Shown here: positions 23,922 to 32,269 of the stretch, one piece after another
How positions within the stretch are numbered: position 1 is the stretch's first letter
How the letters are laid out: each line of letters opens with the position of its first letter
From: Paracoccus fontiphilus
Lineage (GTDB): Bacteria > Pseudomonadota > Alphaproteobacteria > Rhodobacterales > Rhodobacteraceae
Direction: 5' to 3'
Length of the DNA stretch: 64,000 nt
NCBI RefSeq assembly: GCF_017356265.1
Contig: NZ_JAFNAW010000010.1
Span: 1-64,000, forward strand
Notes under the pieces: model-generated
Databases searched by the model: none
Told to the model about the DNA's origin: nothing
Seen by the model: only the letters and a program-made list of their open reading frames with translations
Made by a program: the position numbers and the translations under genes

Positions 23922-25549
23922 TGCAGCCTCGCTTTCCGCGTCGGTGCCGCCTTCATGCGCTGCCCTTGGGCCACAGCCAGCAGGGACGCCGCAGCAGCGT
24001 CTATGCGGCCCAGGGAGCGGGCTTTCGCCAGCTTGGCATTGTTGGCCGGGTCCAGAAGGACGATGGCGTCAGAGAAGGCAGAGCGCAGCAGCAGGGACGG
24101 GGAAACCTTCACCTCGCCGTCAAAGAGCGCGCGCCGGAACCGTTCAATGTCCTCGGAGCCGTCCTTCCAGCCAAAGCCCCGCCAGATGAACGGGACGCGG
24201 GCCAACCCGGCCTTTTCCATCGCCTCGATAAATTCGGCATGGCGGAAGCGGTCGCCCACGATGCAAGCGGGCTGGATCCCGTCCAGCTTGCGCACGATTT
24301 CCGCCAGCCACGGGCCAGGGGGGACGGTCGCGTCACCCATCACGGACAATTCGCCGCGTTCCTGCATTTCGACATAGCGCCCGGAGACGCCATCAGCGGC
24401 CCCACGGTCGGCCAAAGATGGGGAAGTCGGGAAAGTGCCGATGGCTTCCAAGCGCCCGGTGTCGGGCCAGTAGAACGCCGCTGCCGACATGCTGCGAGAG
24501 CCGCCCAGGTCAACACCCAGGATGCACGGTCCCTCGCGGGGTGGAAGATCATCTGGCGCGCACTCTGCACCTAGCCACTCGTCAACGGTGACGAGCACCG
24601 AACGATCTTCCGTGGACACTCTTTCATTTCTGTTGAGGTTCCGAAAGGACGAAAGTGCAGAACCGCCGCGCGCAATGGCCCGCTTGGCTTGGGCCACAAG
24701 CCATTCGGGGGTGGATCCGATGCCTTCGGTTGCGCCGGGGTTGGCTTGCAGCAGGCTTTCCAGATCGTCAGCAGGCAGGCCAAAGGCGGGCCGATGTTCC
24801 TGCACGTAGGTTCCGGGCGGGGGTTCATCCAGCCAGCGGGAGAAGGTGTTAGCGTCGTCGGGTGCGCTTGTGCTGATGATCAGCGCCCGGCCATCGCGCT
24901 TTCCCAGGCCGGAGAGGATGGCGTTTTCTAGGTTGTCGCCCTTCTCGCGTTCCCATGCCGCCCGTTCGTCCATGATGGCAAGCGTCGGAGCGCCGCCCAG
25001 GATGGATTTTCCATCGGCTGCGATACAGCGGGCCAAGCCGCCGCCGTTGCCGGTGTATTCGACTTCCAGCTTGGAGCCGCGCCGGATGATAAACCGCTCT
25101 TGCTCGTCCTCGGGCAGCCCTTCAATGAAGCCGACAAGAAACGCGAACGCCGTTTTCGATTGGTCCCTGTTTCGCGCGCAGAACAGGATTTCCCGCTTGG
25201 GCTGATCGTCCCATTTGCCGACCAGATGCCCTAGAGCCAATCCGGCAGAGGTGGCAGTCTTTGAGTTGCCGCGCCCGATAGACAGGACGCCGACCATGAC
25301 GCCATCGGCCAGAGCGCCGCGCACGAATTGCCGCTGAAACTCGGCCAGCCGGAGGGGTTGGCCGGCCATTTTCCCCTCCGGAATTTTCAGGGTTTCCAAG
25401 AAGGCAATCGCCAGATCGGCCTTTTCGGGGGTCGGGAGAGAGAGCGGAACACTACGCCGCCGGTCCCCCGCCTTTGCAGGCTTCTGGGCATTGGGACCAG
25501 ATGCGACCGCCCCCTTGCGCCCCTTCGCCTTGGTCGCTGCCGCTGTCAT
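23912..25549 (-). CDS. Phage terminase large subunit
   Basis: ATP-driven DNA packaging motor and nuclease. The 545-residue protein has a deviant Walker A SIGRGNSKT at about residue 90, Walker B LAIMDERAAWE near 195, motif III LIISTSAPDD, and the nuclease domain with LGVDLGGSRS and MGDATVP. Residues 1-35 are a Lys/Ala-rich leader. ATGA overlaps the connector gene. No small terminase is recognisable beside it, which is notable since recognition of the packaging start normally needs one. Confidence 0.9.
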   Translation of the reverse strand: MTAAATKAKGRKGAVASGPNAQKPAKAGDRRRSVPLSLPTPEKADLAIAFLETLKIPEGKMAGQPLRLAEFQRQFVRGALADGVMVGVLSIGRGNSKTATSAGLALGHLVGKWDDQPKREILFCARNRDQSKTAFAFLVGFIEGLPEDEQERFIIRRGSKLEVEYTGNGGGLARCIAADGKSILGGAPTLAIMDERAAWEREKGDNLENAILSGLGKRDGRALIISTSAPDDANTFSRWLDEPPPGTYVQEHRPAFGLPADDLESLLQANPGATEGIGSTPEWLVAQAKRAIARGGSALSSFRNLNRNERVSTEDRSVLVTVDEWLGAECAPDDLPPREGPCILGVDLGGSRSMSAAAFYWPDTGRLEAIGTFPTSPSLADRGAADGVSGRYVEMQERGELSVMGDATVPPGPWLAEIVRKLDGIQPACIVGDRFRHAEFIEAMEKAGLARVPFIWRGFGWKDGSEDIERFRRALFDGEVKVSPSLLLRSAFSDAIVLLDPANNAKLAKARSLGRIDAAAASLLAVAQGQRMKAAPTRKARLQWA

Positions 25550-26058
25550 GCCCGCACCCTGCGGTGTCGCGCCGCGATGCGGGACGCTGCCAGCGATAGA
25601 CCTTGCGCTGCATCCTCGCTGCCTCGCAGGTCATAGGACCGGGTTGCTTGATCCATGATCGCCAGTTGCAGATCGTCGGGGATGCTGGCTGCATCGTCAC
25701 CGAAGCCCGCCTCATAGGTCACGACAACAGCGCCGCGCATATCGTCGGGCAGGTGCAACACGGGATAGCGGCCACCTGTCAGGCCATTGACCAGGGCCAG
25801 CCCGTCAACCGTTACCGCAGCATTGGACACGGCAGGGCCACAGGGCAGGGGGATAGCCTCGCCCTCGGCCTGCACGGTCACGGTGATCAACTGCCGCAGC
25901 AGGGCCAGTTCACAATGCGCCTCGATCTCACGGGCAGCCGCTCGGGCCATCCGGGCCAAGGCCATGTCGTCGTGATCGCCGTCAACGCGCGCGTGATGCT
26001 TCACCTCGTCTAAGTCGAACGGGTCGGCAAGGCTGATAGGGGTTCGAGTATAGGTCAT
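25546..26058 (-). CDS. gp6-like head-tail connector protein
   Basis: A 170-residue protein: LADPFDLDEVKHHARVDGDHDDMALARMARAAAREIEAHCE at the start is the helical pair seen in phage gp6 and phiE125 gp8-type connectors, followed by a beta-rich middle and VTYEAGFGDDAASIPDDLQLAIMDQATRSYDLRG, the family C-terminal signature. I chose ATG 26058; the longer frame would need TTG 26085. It lies where a small terminase gene is usually found, directly upstream of the large terminase with a 4-bp overlap, an unusual position for a connector. Confidence 0.75.
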   Translation of the reverse strand: MTYTRTPISLADPFDLDEVKHHARVDGDHDDMALARMARAAAREIEAHCELALLRQLITVTVQAEGEAIPLPCGPAVSNAAVTVDGLALVNGLTGGRYPVLHLPDDMRGAVVVTYEAGFGDDAASIPDDLQLAIMDQATRSYDLRGSEDAAQGLSLAASRIAARHRRVRA

Positions 26059-26121
26059 CGTTTGCGTGGTCTCGGTTTGTTCCAATATAGTCTAGTTGAG
26101 AATAGTTCGCAACTAAGGCGC

Positions 26122-27711
26122 TTACCGCCACATGTCGGGGTCGTAGGTGTCTGGGTCGATGATGCTGACAGGGACTTCCGACCATCCCAGGTTCTTGCAG
26201 GCTTCCAGGCGATGCAGGCCGTCGATCAGCTGATAGCCGTCGATCTGCTGACCGTTGAAATAGACCTTGGCGGGAACAACACGGATCGGATGGCTCAACC
26301 CGGCCTGCTTTATGTCGTCGGCAAGTTTAGCAACCTTTTCACGGTCGGGACGGGGGCAGCCCGTGCCGCGATGGCCTAGTGCAGAGACATGACCGACGCT
26401 GACTTTGACGATGCCTTCCTGTTCACTGTTCTTGGCTTGGGTCTGCGTTACCGCGTTACCGCTCCTATAGAGCGCGGTAACGGCGGTAACGGTGGCATGA
26501 CCTTCGCCAGCATCGTTACTGGTAACGGTAGGTAACGCCGGTAACGCTTCATCGTCCGGGGCTACACGCCAGAGCCAGCCGTCGATAATGCGGACTAGTT
26601 CCTTTTCGTGAAGGCGGTTCTTGACGGTGAAGAAGGCCTTGCGCTTGGCGCTATCGCTTTCGCCGCTGGAAAGGCTGTGACGGTCGCAATACTCGCGCCA
26701 GCGTTCGAGCGACACGCAACGGCGGTTGCGGGGGTAGTTGTCGCTGATCAGCTTTTGGCCGTGATCGCGGATGCAATCGTCTAGTGCCTGCAAGGCGATC
26801 TTGTCGGTGCCAGTCAGCTTAACCTTGCGCTTGACGGGTTCGGTTGCCTCCACGACTGCGGAAGTCACCTTGTCGCCGTCCTCATCGAAGCCCAGGAACA
26901 CAGACTTGAGGCGATAGGCAAAGATGCCATCGCAAGTCAGGTCTCGCTGCTTGCGCGCCTCGGCCATGACAACGCCGTCATTGCGGGTCAGCTCGATCTC
27001 GGTATCTGCCGCCGCTCGTAGGCTGCCAGAGCCTCGCGCGCCCTTGCTTGTATCCTTGCCGCTGTGATGAATGACCATGACATGAGCGCCGGTTTCTTTG
27101 CGCAGCATGTCGATGTTGCGGACGAACAGGCCCATGTCCTTCGCCGCGTTTTCGTCGCCATTGCCCATCGTGCGGGCCAGCGTGTCGATCACGATCAGCG
27201 ATGGCATTTGCGGGAAGTCCTCGCGAATCGCCTCGATCAGGAAGTGAGCGTCGTTCGAGGTGCAGAGGTCCAGCGGCAGATTGAGAAGGCACAGATCGCC
27301 ATTGTCGTTGATCCGGTCCATCAGATCGGCGCGTTCGCGGCGCATGGCCTCTATACGGTTGTTGATGCCGCTGCCGCCCTCGGCTGCGACGTAAAGCACT
27401 GGCCCTGTCCACTTTTCGCCACCGGGAACGCGGTTGCCGTGCCAGTCCTCGCCTGCCGCAACGTGAATAGCCAGATCCATCGCAAAGAAGGTCTTGCCCA
27501 CGTTGCTTTCACCATAAACAACGCTGAAAGCACCTCGATCTAGCCAGCCCTTGACCAGATAGCGGGACCGTAGGGCAGGCTGGATGCGGTGAACGGGCCG
27601 GATGGCTGCGGATATATCCGCAGTCCTCCCGACGATCTTGCTCTTGCGCGAATAGCCTGTATCGGCACGATGTTGCGCGTCATAGTCGTCAAGCTGCTGA
27701 AAGGCAGTCAT
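26122..27711 (-). CDS. RepA-like replicative helicase fused to a ParB-like domain
   Basis: The 529-residue protein has a RecA-fold ATPase (about 45-290) with Walker A YGESNVGKTF at 66-75, Walker B LIVIDT at 172-177 and VMVIHHSGKD at 211-220, as in hexameric RepA/AAA_25 replication helicases. A predicted winged-helix region covers 300-385. A low-complexity linker at 386-432 is encoded by iteron-like DNA. The C-terminus (about 435-529) resembles a ParB/Srx nuclease-like domain: REKVAKLADDIKQAGLSHPIRVV, then YQLIDGLHRLEACKNLGW, the G-x-HRxxA box. A strong AAGGAGG ribosome site precedes ATG 27711. It probably starts replication of the excised island; the fusion is unfamiliar to me. Confidence 0.8.
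   Translation of the reverse strand: MTAFQQLDDYDAQHRADTGYSRKSKIVGRTADISAAIRPVHRIQPALRSRYLVKGWLDRGAFSVVYGESNVGKTFFAMDLAIHVAAGEDWHGNRVPGGEKWTGPVLYVAAEGGSGINNRIEAMRRERADLMDRINDNGDLCLLNLPLDLCTSNDAHFLIEAIREDFPQMPSLIVIDTLARTMGNGDENAAKDMGLFVRNIDMLRKETGAHVMVIHHSGKDTSKGARGSGSLRAAADTEIELTRNDGVVMAEARKQRDLTCDGIFAYRLKSVFLGFDEDGDKVTSAVVEATEPVKRKVKLTGTDKIALQALDDCIRDHGQKLISDNYPRNRRCVSLERWREYCDRHSLSSGESDSAKRKAFFTVKNRLHEKELVRIIDGWLWRVAPDDEALPALPTVTSNDAGEGHATVTAVTALYRSGNAVTQTQAKNSEQEGIVKVSVGHVSALGHRGTGCPRPDREKVAKLADDIKQAGLSHPIRVVPAKVYFNGQQIDGYQLIDGLHRLEACKNLGWSEVPVSIIDPDTYDPDMWR
26445..26546. repeat. Iteron-like cluster of GGTAACG repeats, candidate replication origin
   Basis: Seven exact copies of GGTAACG or its complement lie within about 100 bp: CGTTACC at 26446-26452 and 26455-26461; GGTAACG at 26476-26482, 26485-26491, 26521-26527, 26531-26537 and 26540-26546, plus a near copy at 26514-26520. 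The inverted first four flank CTATAG at 26464-26469 as a dyad. They sit inside the linker codons of the helicase-ParB gene. PICI origins are iteron sets next to or at the end of rep, so this is a strong origin candidate. Confidence 0.7.
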
Positions 27712-27925
27712 GCGCGCCCCTCCTTGAATGGGCGCAGCATCCGGGCTGCGACTTCCTTACCGTATTTGCCGCTGTGGCACGGTCTGCCGATGAATAGAGC
27801 GCCGTCCTAAGGGGCTTCATGCCTTCAACCGGCGTGACCAGCATCACAGCCCAGGCTTTCCCGCGCTTGGCGACGGTGTAGTAGCTGACTGCGGCAGTCG
27901 GTAGCTTTGAGATATTGTTGGTCAT
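27689..27925 (-). CDS. Small hypothetical protein of the element
   Basis: A 78-residue frame from ATG 27925 with a purine-rich site upstream (aggggggctgcggc). The first 55 residues (SYYTVAKRGKAWAVMLVTPVEGMKP, then LRTALYSSADRATAANTV) look like a small folded alpha/beta protein; the Cys/Arg-rich tail does not. The start overlaps the stop of the preceding gene by ATGA, and the stop lies 23 bp inside the helicase gene. I cannot assign a function. Confidence 0.55.
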   Translation of the reverse strand: MTNNISKLPTAAVSYYTVAKRGKAWAVMLVTPVEGMKPLRTALYSSADRATAANTVRKSQPGCCAHSRRGAHDCLSAA

Positions 27926-28434
27926 GCCGCAGCCCCCCTTTGCACGTAGGACAAAAAGGCTACCTGATCGGTTCGGGACATGCGGTTATAGCAGGCGACC
28001 GAATAGGCTTTCAGTTCAGCGGTCGAAGCCATATCTGCCCAGAATGCCGCCTCGGCCATGATGCTGCCGAATGCCGGGATCGGAGCGCCGGGCCGCATGG
28101 CCTCGATGAACCGTTCCATCAGCGGGATGCGGTCGCGCGGATCACAGGCCAGAACGGCCTCCAGCAAGGATCTTGCCGCCGCCTCGCGCTGAATGCTAAG
28201 ATCCACCCATTCTAGCCAAGAATGCAGATCAGCCCCGGTTGCGCCCGCCAGCGCGCCGGGGTTTTCAGTTGTGTCAATTTCAGGGTTTGAAGGGCTGTTA
28301 TCACGTTCGCCGCCCGTTCGCGGTCTGTCCTGATAACAATTTTCAGAGAAGCGGTTGATTCGGTGGGAAACCAGCGGGGCTTTGCAATCCGCTGCGTAAC
28401 CTCTCCGCCAACCCGCCGCCGTCGAGGTTTGCAT
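27922..28434 (-). CDS. Hypothetical protein at the right end of the element
   Basis: The open frame is 170 codons from ATG 28434, but its first 20 codons read through the tRNA-Cys half and att repeat, so the true start is probably internal and non-ATG, for example GTG near residue 76. The credible part is the C-terminal half: DLHSWLEWVDLSIQREAAAR, DPRDRIPLMERFIEAM and ELKAYSVACYNRMSRTDQVAFLSYV, an all-helical protein. It overlaps the next gene by ATGA. The family is not recognised; a small terminase is possible but nothing specific supports it. Confidence 0.5.
   Translation of the reverse strand: MQTSTAAGWRRGYAADCKAPLVSHRINRFSENCYQDRPRTGGERDNSPSNPEIDTTENPGALAGATGADLHSWLEWVDLSIQREAAARSLLEAVLACDPRDRIPLMERFIEAMRPGAPIPAFGSIMAEAAFWADMASTAELKAYSVACYNRMSRTDQVAFLSYVQRGAAA
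28381..28418. repeat. att repeat, distal copy (orphan tRNA-Cys 5' half)
   Basis: Identical to 17635-17672. Here the tRNA-Cys sequence stops at the anticodon loop and continues into unrelated element DNA, so this copy is not a functional tRNA. It marks the right boundary of the island and the original chromosomal 5' side of the gene. Confidence 0.92.
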
Positions 28435-28463
28435 GGCATAGAGGATCGGCGGGCGGCTTGCAA
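28435..28463 (-). promoter_or_regulatory. Displaced original tRNA-Cys promoter
   Basis: On the minus strand TTGCAA (28463-28458), 17 bases, then TATGCC (28440-28435) would start RNA about 10 bases before the orphan tRNA half at 28418. After integration it points into the element's right-end genes. Confidence 0.5.
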
Positions 28464-28539
28464 GATGGGAACGTGCGGCGTTGCTAGGTGCACGGAATCA
28501 TGCCAATAAGACTGAAAGAAGGTCGTAAAGGTTCCGAAG

Positions 28540-29193
28540 ATGAGCGATTTCGCCGCGCGTCGTACCATGATGGTGGATACCCAGGTCCGTCCCAACGATG
28601 TCAACAAGTTTCCCGTGATCGAGGCCATGCTGGCGGTCCCGATGGAGGACTTCGTCCCCGCCTCGCTGAGGGCGGTGGCCTATTCGGGCGAGAACCTGGA
28701 TCTGGGCCAGGGACGCGTCCTGCTGGAGCCGCGGACGCTGGGCAAGATGATCGACATGCTGGATCTGCAGCCTGACGACATGGTGCTGGATCTGGGCTGC
28801 GGCTATGGCTATTCCTCGGCGGTCGTCGCGCGGATGGTCCAGGCCGTCGTCGCCATCGAGGAAAGCGACGAGATGGCGTCCGAGACCGAGCGTCGCCTGA
28901 ACGAGGCGGGCGTCTTCAACGTCGCCGTCCTGAAGGCCCCGCTTGCCGAGGGTGCTCCGAAGCAGGGGCCCTATGACGCGATCCTGATCGGCGGCGGCGT
29001 CGAGGAGGTGCCGGCCGCGATCCTGGACCAGCTGAAGGAAGGCGGACGCGTCGCGGCCCTGTTCCTGGAAGGGGCGCTCGGGGTCGTCAGGATCGGGCAC
29101 CGCCTGCATGGCCGGGTCAACTGGCGCTATGGCTTCAACGCCCAAGCGCCGCTTCTTGCGGGCTTCGAACGCGAGCGGGGGTTCACGCTATGA
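28540..29193 (+). CDS. pcm: Protein-L-isoaspartate O-methyltransferase family protein
   Basis: SAM-dependent methyltransferase of the protein-repair family. The 217-residue protein has SAM motif [17 protein letters not shown] at about residues 82-97 and the family N-terminus [18 protein letters not shown], with [14 protein letters not shown] before the SAM site. In rhodobacteria this short PCMT form typically sits before tolC, as here with an ATGA overlap. The usual isoaspartate-binding segment is modified, so repair activity is inferred only from the family. Confidence 0.87.
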   Translation: MSDFAARRTMMVDTQVRPNDVNKFPVIEAMLAVPMEDFVPASLRAVAYSGENLDLGQGRVLLEPRTLGKMIDMLDLQPDDMVLDLGCGYGYSSAVVARMVQAVVAIEESDEMASETERRLNEAGVFNVAVLKAPLAEGAPKQGPYDAILIGGGVEEVPAAILDQLKEGGRVAALFLEGALGVVRIGHRLHGRVNWRYGFNAQAPLLAGFERERGFTL

Positions 29194-30593
29194 TCGGCCT
29201 GCGTCGCTTCGCCGGCATTGCCGCGATCGCCTTGATGTCGTTCAGCAGCGCGGCCACGGCCGAGTCCCTGGCCGACACGTTGGTGGCGGCCTACCGCCAC
29301 TCGGCCCTGATCGAACAGAACCGCGCCGTGCTGCGGGCGGCGGACGAGGACGTGGCCGCTGCGATCGCCCAGTTGCGCCCGGTGGTGCAATGGACCGCCA
29401 GCCACACCGTCACCCGGAGCGAGAACCTGCTGGGCTATACCACGGCCCGCTCGACCTCGCTGCAGATCGGCGCGCAGATGACGCTTTACGACTGGGGCCG
29501 GTCGCAACTGGCGATCGACTCGGCCAAGGAACAGGTGCTGGCGACGCGGCAAGGGCTTGTCGCCGTCGAGCAGGATATTCTTCTGGCGGCCGCGGTCGCC
29601 TTTTTCGACATAAAGCAGGCGACCGAGCGCGTGGCCCTGCAACAGAACTCGGTCGAGGTGCTGACCCGAGAGCGGCAGGCCGCGCAGGACCGCTTCGACG
29701 TGGGCGAGATCACCGTGACCGACGTGGCCCTGGCCGACGCGCAGCTTGCCGAGACGCAGGCCGGGCTGGCTTCGGCGCAGGGCGACCTGCAGATCGCCCG
29801 CGAGGGCTATCTTGCCGCGACCGGGCGTTTCCCGGACAGGCTTGATGCCCCGCCGCCCTTGCCCCGCCTGCCGGCGAGCGTTGACGAGGCGCGGGCCATC
29901 GGGCAGCGCAACCATCCCCTGATCTCCCAGGCGCAGCGTCAGGCCGCCGCGGCGGAGCTGGGCGTGGCGGCGGCAGCGGCCGAGCGCAACCCCACCTTTA
30001 CCGGCAACATCGGCGCCGGCGTGACGCGCAGCCCGCAGAACCAGTTTGGCGGGACGGGGGAATACGACAACCGCAACAGCGCCTCGGTCGGGCTGGAACT
30101 GAACCAGACCATCTATTCCGGGGGGCGGTTGCCCGCGCAGCATCGCAGGGCCATGGCCGTCCGGGATCAGCAGCGCGCGAACCTGCTGAACGTGGCGCGG
30201 CAGATCAGCCAGCAGGTCGGCGAATCCTGGGCCAACATCGACGTGGCCCGCGCGCAGATCGGTGCGATCGACGAACAGATCGCGGCAGCCCAGCAGGCCT
30301 ATAACGGTGTCCGGGAAGAAGCAGCCCTAGGCGCGCGCACGACGCTGGACGTGCTGGATGCGGAACAGTCGCTCCTCGAGGCGCGGGCCGACAAGATCAC
30401 GGCGGAAGCCAACCTGCAATTAGCACATTATCAACTTCTGGCTGCTATGGGTCGTCTGACGGTAGAACACCTCAACCTGGGGATTCCGACATATGACCCT
30501 TCGCAGTACTACAACGCCGTGCGCGACGCGCCCTACACCAGCAAGCAGGGCGAAAGCCTCGACCGCGTGCTTCGCGCGATCGGGCGCAACTGA
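29190..30593 (+). CDS. tolC: TolC-family outer membrane efflux protein
   Basis: Outer-membrane channel for type I secretion and efflux. The 467-residue precursor has a signal peptide ([16 protein letters not shown] to SSAATA, cleavage near residue 24), then two homologous helical halves with [20 protein letters not shown] and the second-half landmark [17 protein letters not shown]. The repeat pair [27 protein letters not shown] and [21 protein letters not shown] is the classic TolC pattern. No ABC or membrane-fusion partner is adjacent. Confidence 0.92.
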   Translation: MIGLRRFAGIAAIALMSFSSAATAESLADTLVAAYRHSALIEQNRAVLRAADEDVAAAIAQLRPVVQWTASHTVTRSENLLGYTTARSTSLQIGAQMTLYDWGRSQLAIDSAKEQVLATRQGLVAVEQDILLAAAVAFFDIKQATERVALQQNSVEVLTRERQAAQDRFDVGEITVTDVALADAQLAETQAGLASAQGDLQIAREGYLAATGRFPDRLDAPPPLPRLPASVDEARAIGQRNHPLISQAQRQAAAAELGVAAAAAERNPTFTGNIGAGVTRSPQNQFGGTGEYDNRNSASVGLELNQTIYSGGRLPAQHRRAMAVRDQQRANLLNVARQISQQVGESWANIDVARAQIGAIDEQIAAAQQAYNGVREEAALGARTTLDVLDAEQSLLEARADKITAEANLQLAHYQLLAAMGRLTVEHLNLGIPTYDPSQYYNAVRDAPYTSKQGESLDRVLRAIGRN

Positions 30594-30616
30594 CCTGACG
30601 ATTCGCGGGGGTTCCC

Positions 30617-31495
30617 ATGGCTGACCCCCGCTTCTCGCAAAACGCCGCCCGCCTGTCCGAGGACATCGGCGACGTTCTGACCGCCATCCGTCGGATGATC
30701 GCAGACGACGATGCGCTCAGCACTGCGCGGGACCACATCCGGGCCAAGCACAAGGGCGTCGTCCAGGACGACGCGGGCGACTTTCTGGCCCGTCGCCATG
30801 GCGGCAATGCGGCCCTGGCGCGTCAGATGGTCGAATCATCGGTGCGCCCGCTGCCCTCGCCGGTTCCGGCCGAATCCGCCGAGGCGCCGGCGATCCCCCA
30901 GTTCATCCTGCGCGCCCGGCCCGAAACCGTGTCCAAGACGAACGCCGCCCCGCTGCGGCTGGAGGCCGAGCGTCGGATCGAGGAGGCGGAGGCGCCCAAG
31001 GTTTCGGGCTGGCGGGCCTGGCTGCGCCCCGAGGCGCGCGATGCCGGCGCCGAGGCGCTGCCCGGGCCCGCGCCTGCCAGCCCTCCGGTCAGCCTGCGTC
31101 CCGAAGTCCTGCAGGACATGGCCGACGACGCCGACGATTTCGCCGAGGCGTTCGACTGGAAGGCCCGGATGCGCCCTGAACTGGAGGTGCATGTTCCTGC
31201 CGCGCCGGCGGAGGCGAAGCCGGTCGAGCAGCGGCTTTCCGGCTGGGCCATGTCGCCGCGGCCTCTCGACGCCGACCCTGTCGCCCTGCTGGCGGCCGAG
31301 GCCGAAGCCTTCGATGCGGAACTGAGGGCCGCAGCCGAACCGGAGGACAAGGACCAGGACATCCGCGACCTGCTGCGCGAAATGGTGCAGGAGGAATTGA
31401 ACGGCGAACTGGGGCAGCGCTTCTCGGCCAATCTGCGGGCGGTGATCCGGCGCGAGGTCGCATCCGCGATCGACGCGCAACTGGATCGCTTCTGA
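30617..31495 (+). CDS. Hypothetical protein with conserved C-terminal helical domain
   Basis: A 292-residue protein with three parts: an N-terminal helical segment (SEDIGDVLTAIRRMIADDDAL), a long Pro/Ala/Glu-rich disordered middle (about 70-235), and a conserved amphipathic C-terminus (DIRDLLREMVQEELNGELGQRF, then RAVIRREVASAIDAQL). The layout recalls the DUF2497/PopZ-like proteins of alphaproteobacteria, but I see no decisive motif. It follows tolC by 23 bases and is probably in the same operon. Confidence 0.6.
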   Translation: MADPRFSQNAARLSEDIGDVLTAIRRMIADDDALSTARDHIRAKHKGVVQDDAGDFLARRHGGNAALARQMVESSVRPLPSPVPAESAEAPAIPQFILRARPETVSKTNAAPLRLEAERRIEEAEAPKVSGWRAWLRPEARDAGAEALPGPAPASPPVSLRPEVLQDMADDADDFAEAFDWKARMRPELEVHVPAAPAEAKPVEQRLSGWAMSPRPLDADPVALLAAEAEAFDAELRAAAEPEDKDQDIRDLLREMVQEELNGELGQRFSANLRAVIRREVASAIDAQLDRF

Positions 31496-31504
31496 TCCCC
31501 TGCG

Positions 31505-31529
31505 GGGCAGCGCCGTTCAGGCGCTGCCC
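31505..31529. terminator. Perfect 10-bp hairpin between convergent genes
   Basis: GGGCAGCGCC (31505-31514) pairs with GGCGCTGCCC (31520-31529) around the loop GTTCA. It lies between the stops of the helical protein and the FMN reductase and could terminate both, though neither side has a clear T-run. Confidence 0.55.
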
Positions 31530-31535
31530 GAAACC

Positions 31536-32117
31536 TCAGCTGCGCGCCGTTTGCAAGGTCCTGGCCCACCAGGTCAGTTCCTCGAGCATGGCCTTGAGGG
31601 AGCCTTCGAGATGCCCCTCGATCTCGCTCATCGGACCATTCGCGCCAAGCGGCGAAACCGTGAAGAAGTCGCCCCCGCCGATATGGACCGCATTGCGCAA
31701 GGGCACCATCTGAAGCTCGATCCCGATCAGGCGCAGGTGTTCCAGCGCGCGGGCGCCGCCCAGGCTGCCATAGGCCAGCGCCGCGAAGGGTTTGCGGTTC
31801 CATTCCTTGTAGGCCTGGTCCAGCGCGTTCTTCAGCGCCCCGGTGATCGAACGGTTGTATTCCGCCACCACGAAGACGAAGCCGTCGAAGCCTGCCAGCT
31901 TTTCCTGCCAGGCCACGGCCCGGGGATCGCTTGAGGGCATCCACAGGTTCGACGCGGGCTCGTTGAAGAAGGGCAGGTCCTGGTCGCGCAAATCGACCAG
32001 TTCGAAGGCCAGGTCGGGATGATCCTTGACCTTTTCCATAAGCCAGCCTGCCGGCTTGTCGGCGAAGCGGGTGTCGCGGGTGGAACTGATGATGACGCCG
32101 ATGCGGGGCTTGGTCAT
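31536..32117 (-). CDS. NADPH-dependent FMN reductase family protein
   Basis: Flavodoxin-fold oxidoreductase of 193 residues. It starts [21 protein letters not shown] (phosphate-binding loop) and has [21 protein letters not shown] at about 83-103, the signature of the NADPH-dependent FMN reductase/azoreductase/ChrR group. The substrate is not known; quinones, azo compounds or free FMN are possible. It diverges from cobT. A cobalt-reducing role is not suggested by the family. Confidence 0.85.
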   Translation of the reverse strand: MTKPRIGVIISSTRDTRFADKPAGWLMEKVKDHPDLAFELVDLRDQDLPFFNEPASNLWMPSSDPRAVAWQEKLAGFDGFVFVVAEYNRSITGALKNALDQAYKEWNRKPFAALAYGSLGGARALEHLRLIGIELQMVPLRNAVHIGGGDFFTVSPLGANGPMSEIEGHLEGSLKAMLEELTWWARTLQTARS

Positions 32118-32269
32118 GCTGGCCGTCCTTGCTGGTTCATGTGCCTGGCCAGACTAACGCCGCTTTGCGCCCGCGGTTCGAAGAATCGACCGGCGGAGGC
32201 GCACAGCGCCATGCGCCTTTTCGCACAACGGGCCTTGCCTGGAACGCGGCAGGGTGGTCTATCAAAAGC

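Larger units (their letters stand above)
17635..28418. mobile_element. Capsid-forming PICI-like satellite integrated in tRNA-Cys
   Basis: A 10.8-kb element lies between 38-bp direct repeats of the tRNA-Cys 5' half. Contents from left: integrase, excisionase-like protein, MerR-like regulator, ribbon-helix-helix repressor (all minus), a divergent second repressor (plus), then a minus-strand block that reads from the right end as two unknown proteins, RepA-ParB fusion, connector, large terminase, HNH, major capsid, prohead protease, portal and head-tail adaptor. No tail tube, tape measure, baseplate, fibre, holin or endolysin gene is present, and the size is a quarter of a normal siphophage. Heads without tails plus integrase and replication module match capsid-forming phage-inducible islands, which steal helper tails. 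A deletion-worn prophage is the main alternative, but the compact overlapping genes look intact. Confidence 0.8.

Noticed and set aside
17635..28418. Gene transfer agent cluster
   Set aside because: Rhodobacterial GTAs carry capsid, portal and terminase genes too, but with a full tail module, no integrase and no att sites. Here integrase, att repeats and repressors are present and tails are absent.
28375..28434. ATG 28434 as the true start of the right-end protein
   Set aside because: The first 20 codons would translate the tRNA-Cys half and att repeat, and the predicted tRNA promoter -10 lies on top of this ATG, so transcripts would begin after it.
32118..32269. Cobalamin riboswitch upstream of cobT
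   Set aside because: No B12-box-like sequence or suitable helices are seen in the 150 bases before the start.
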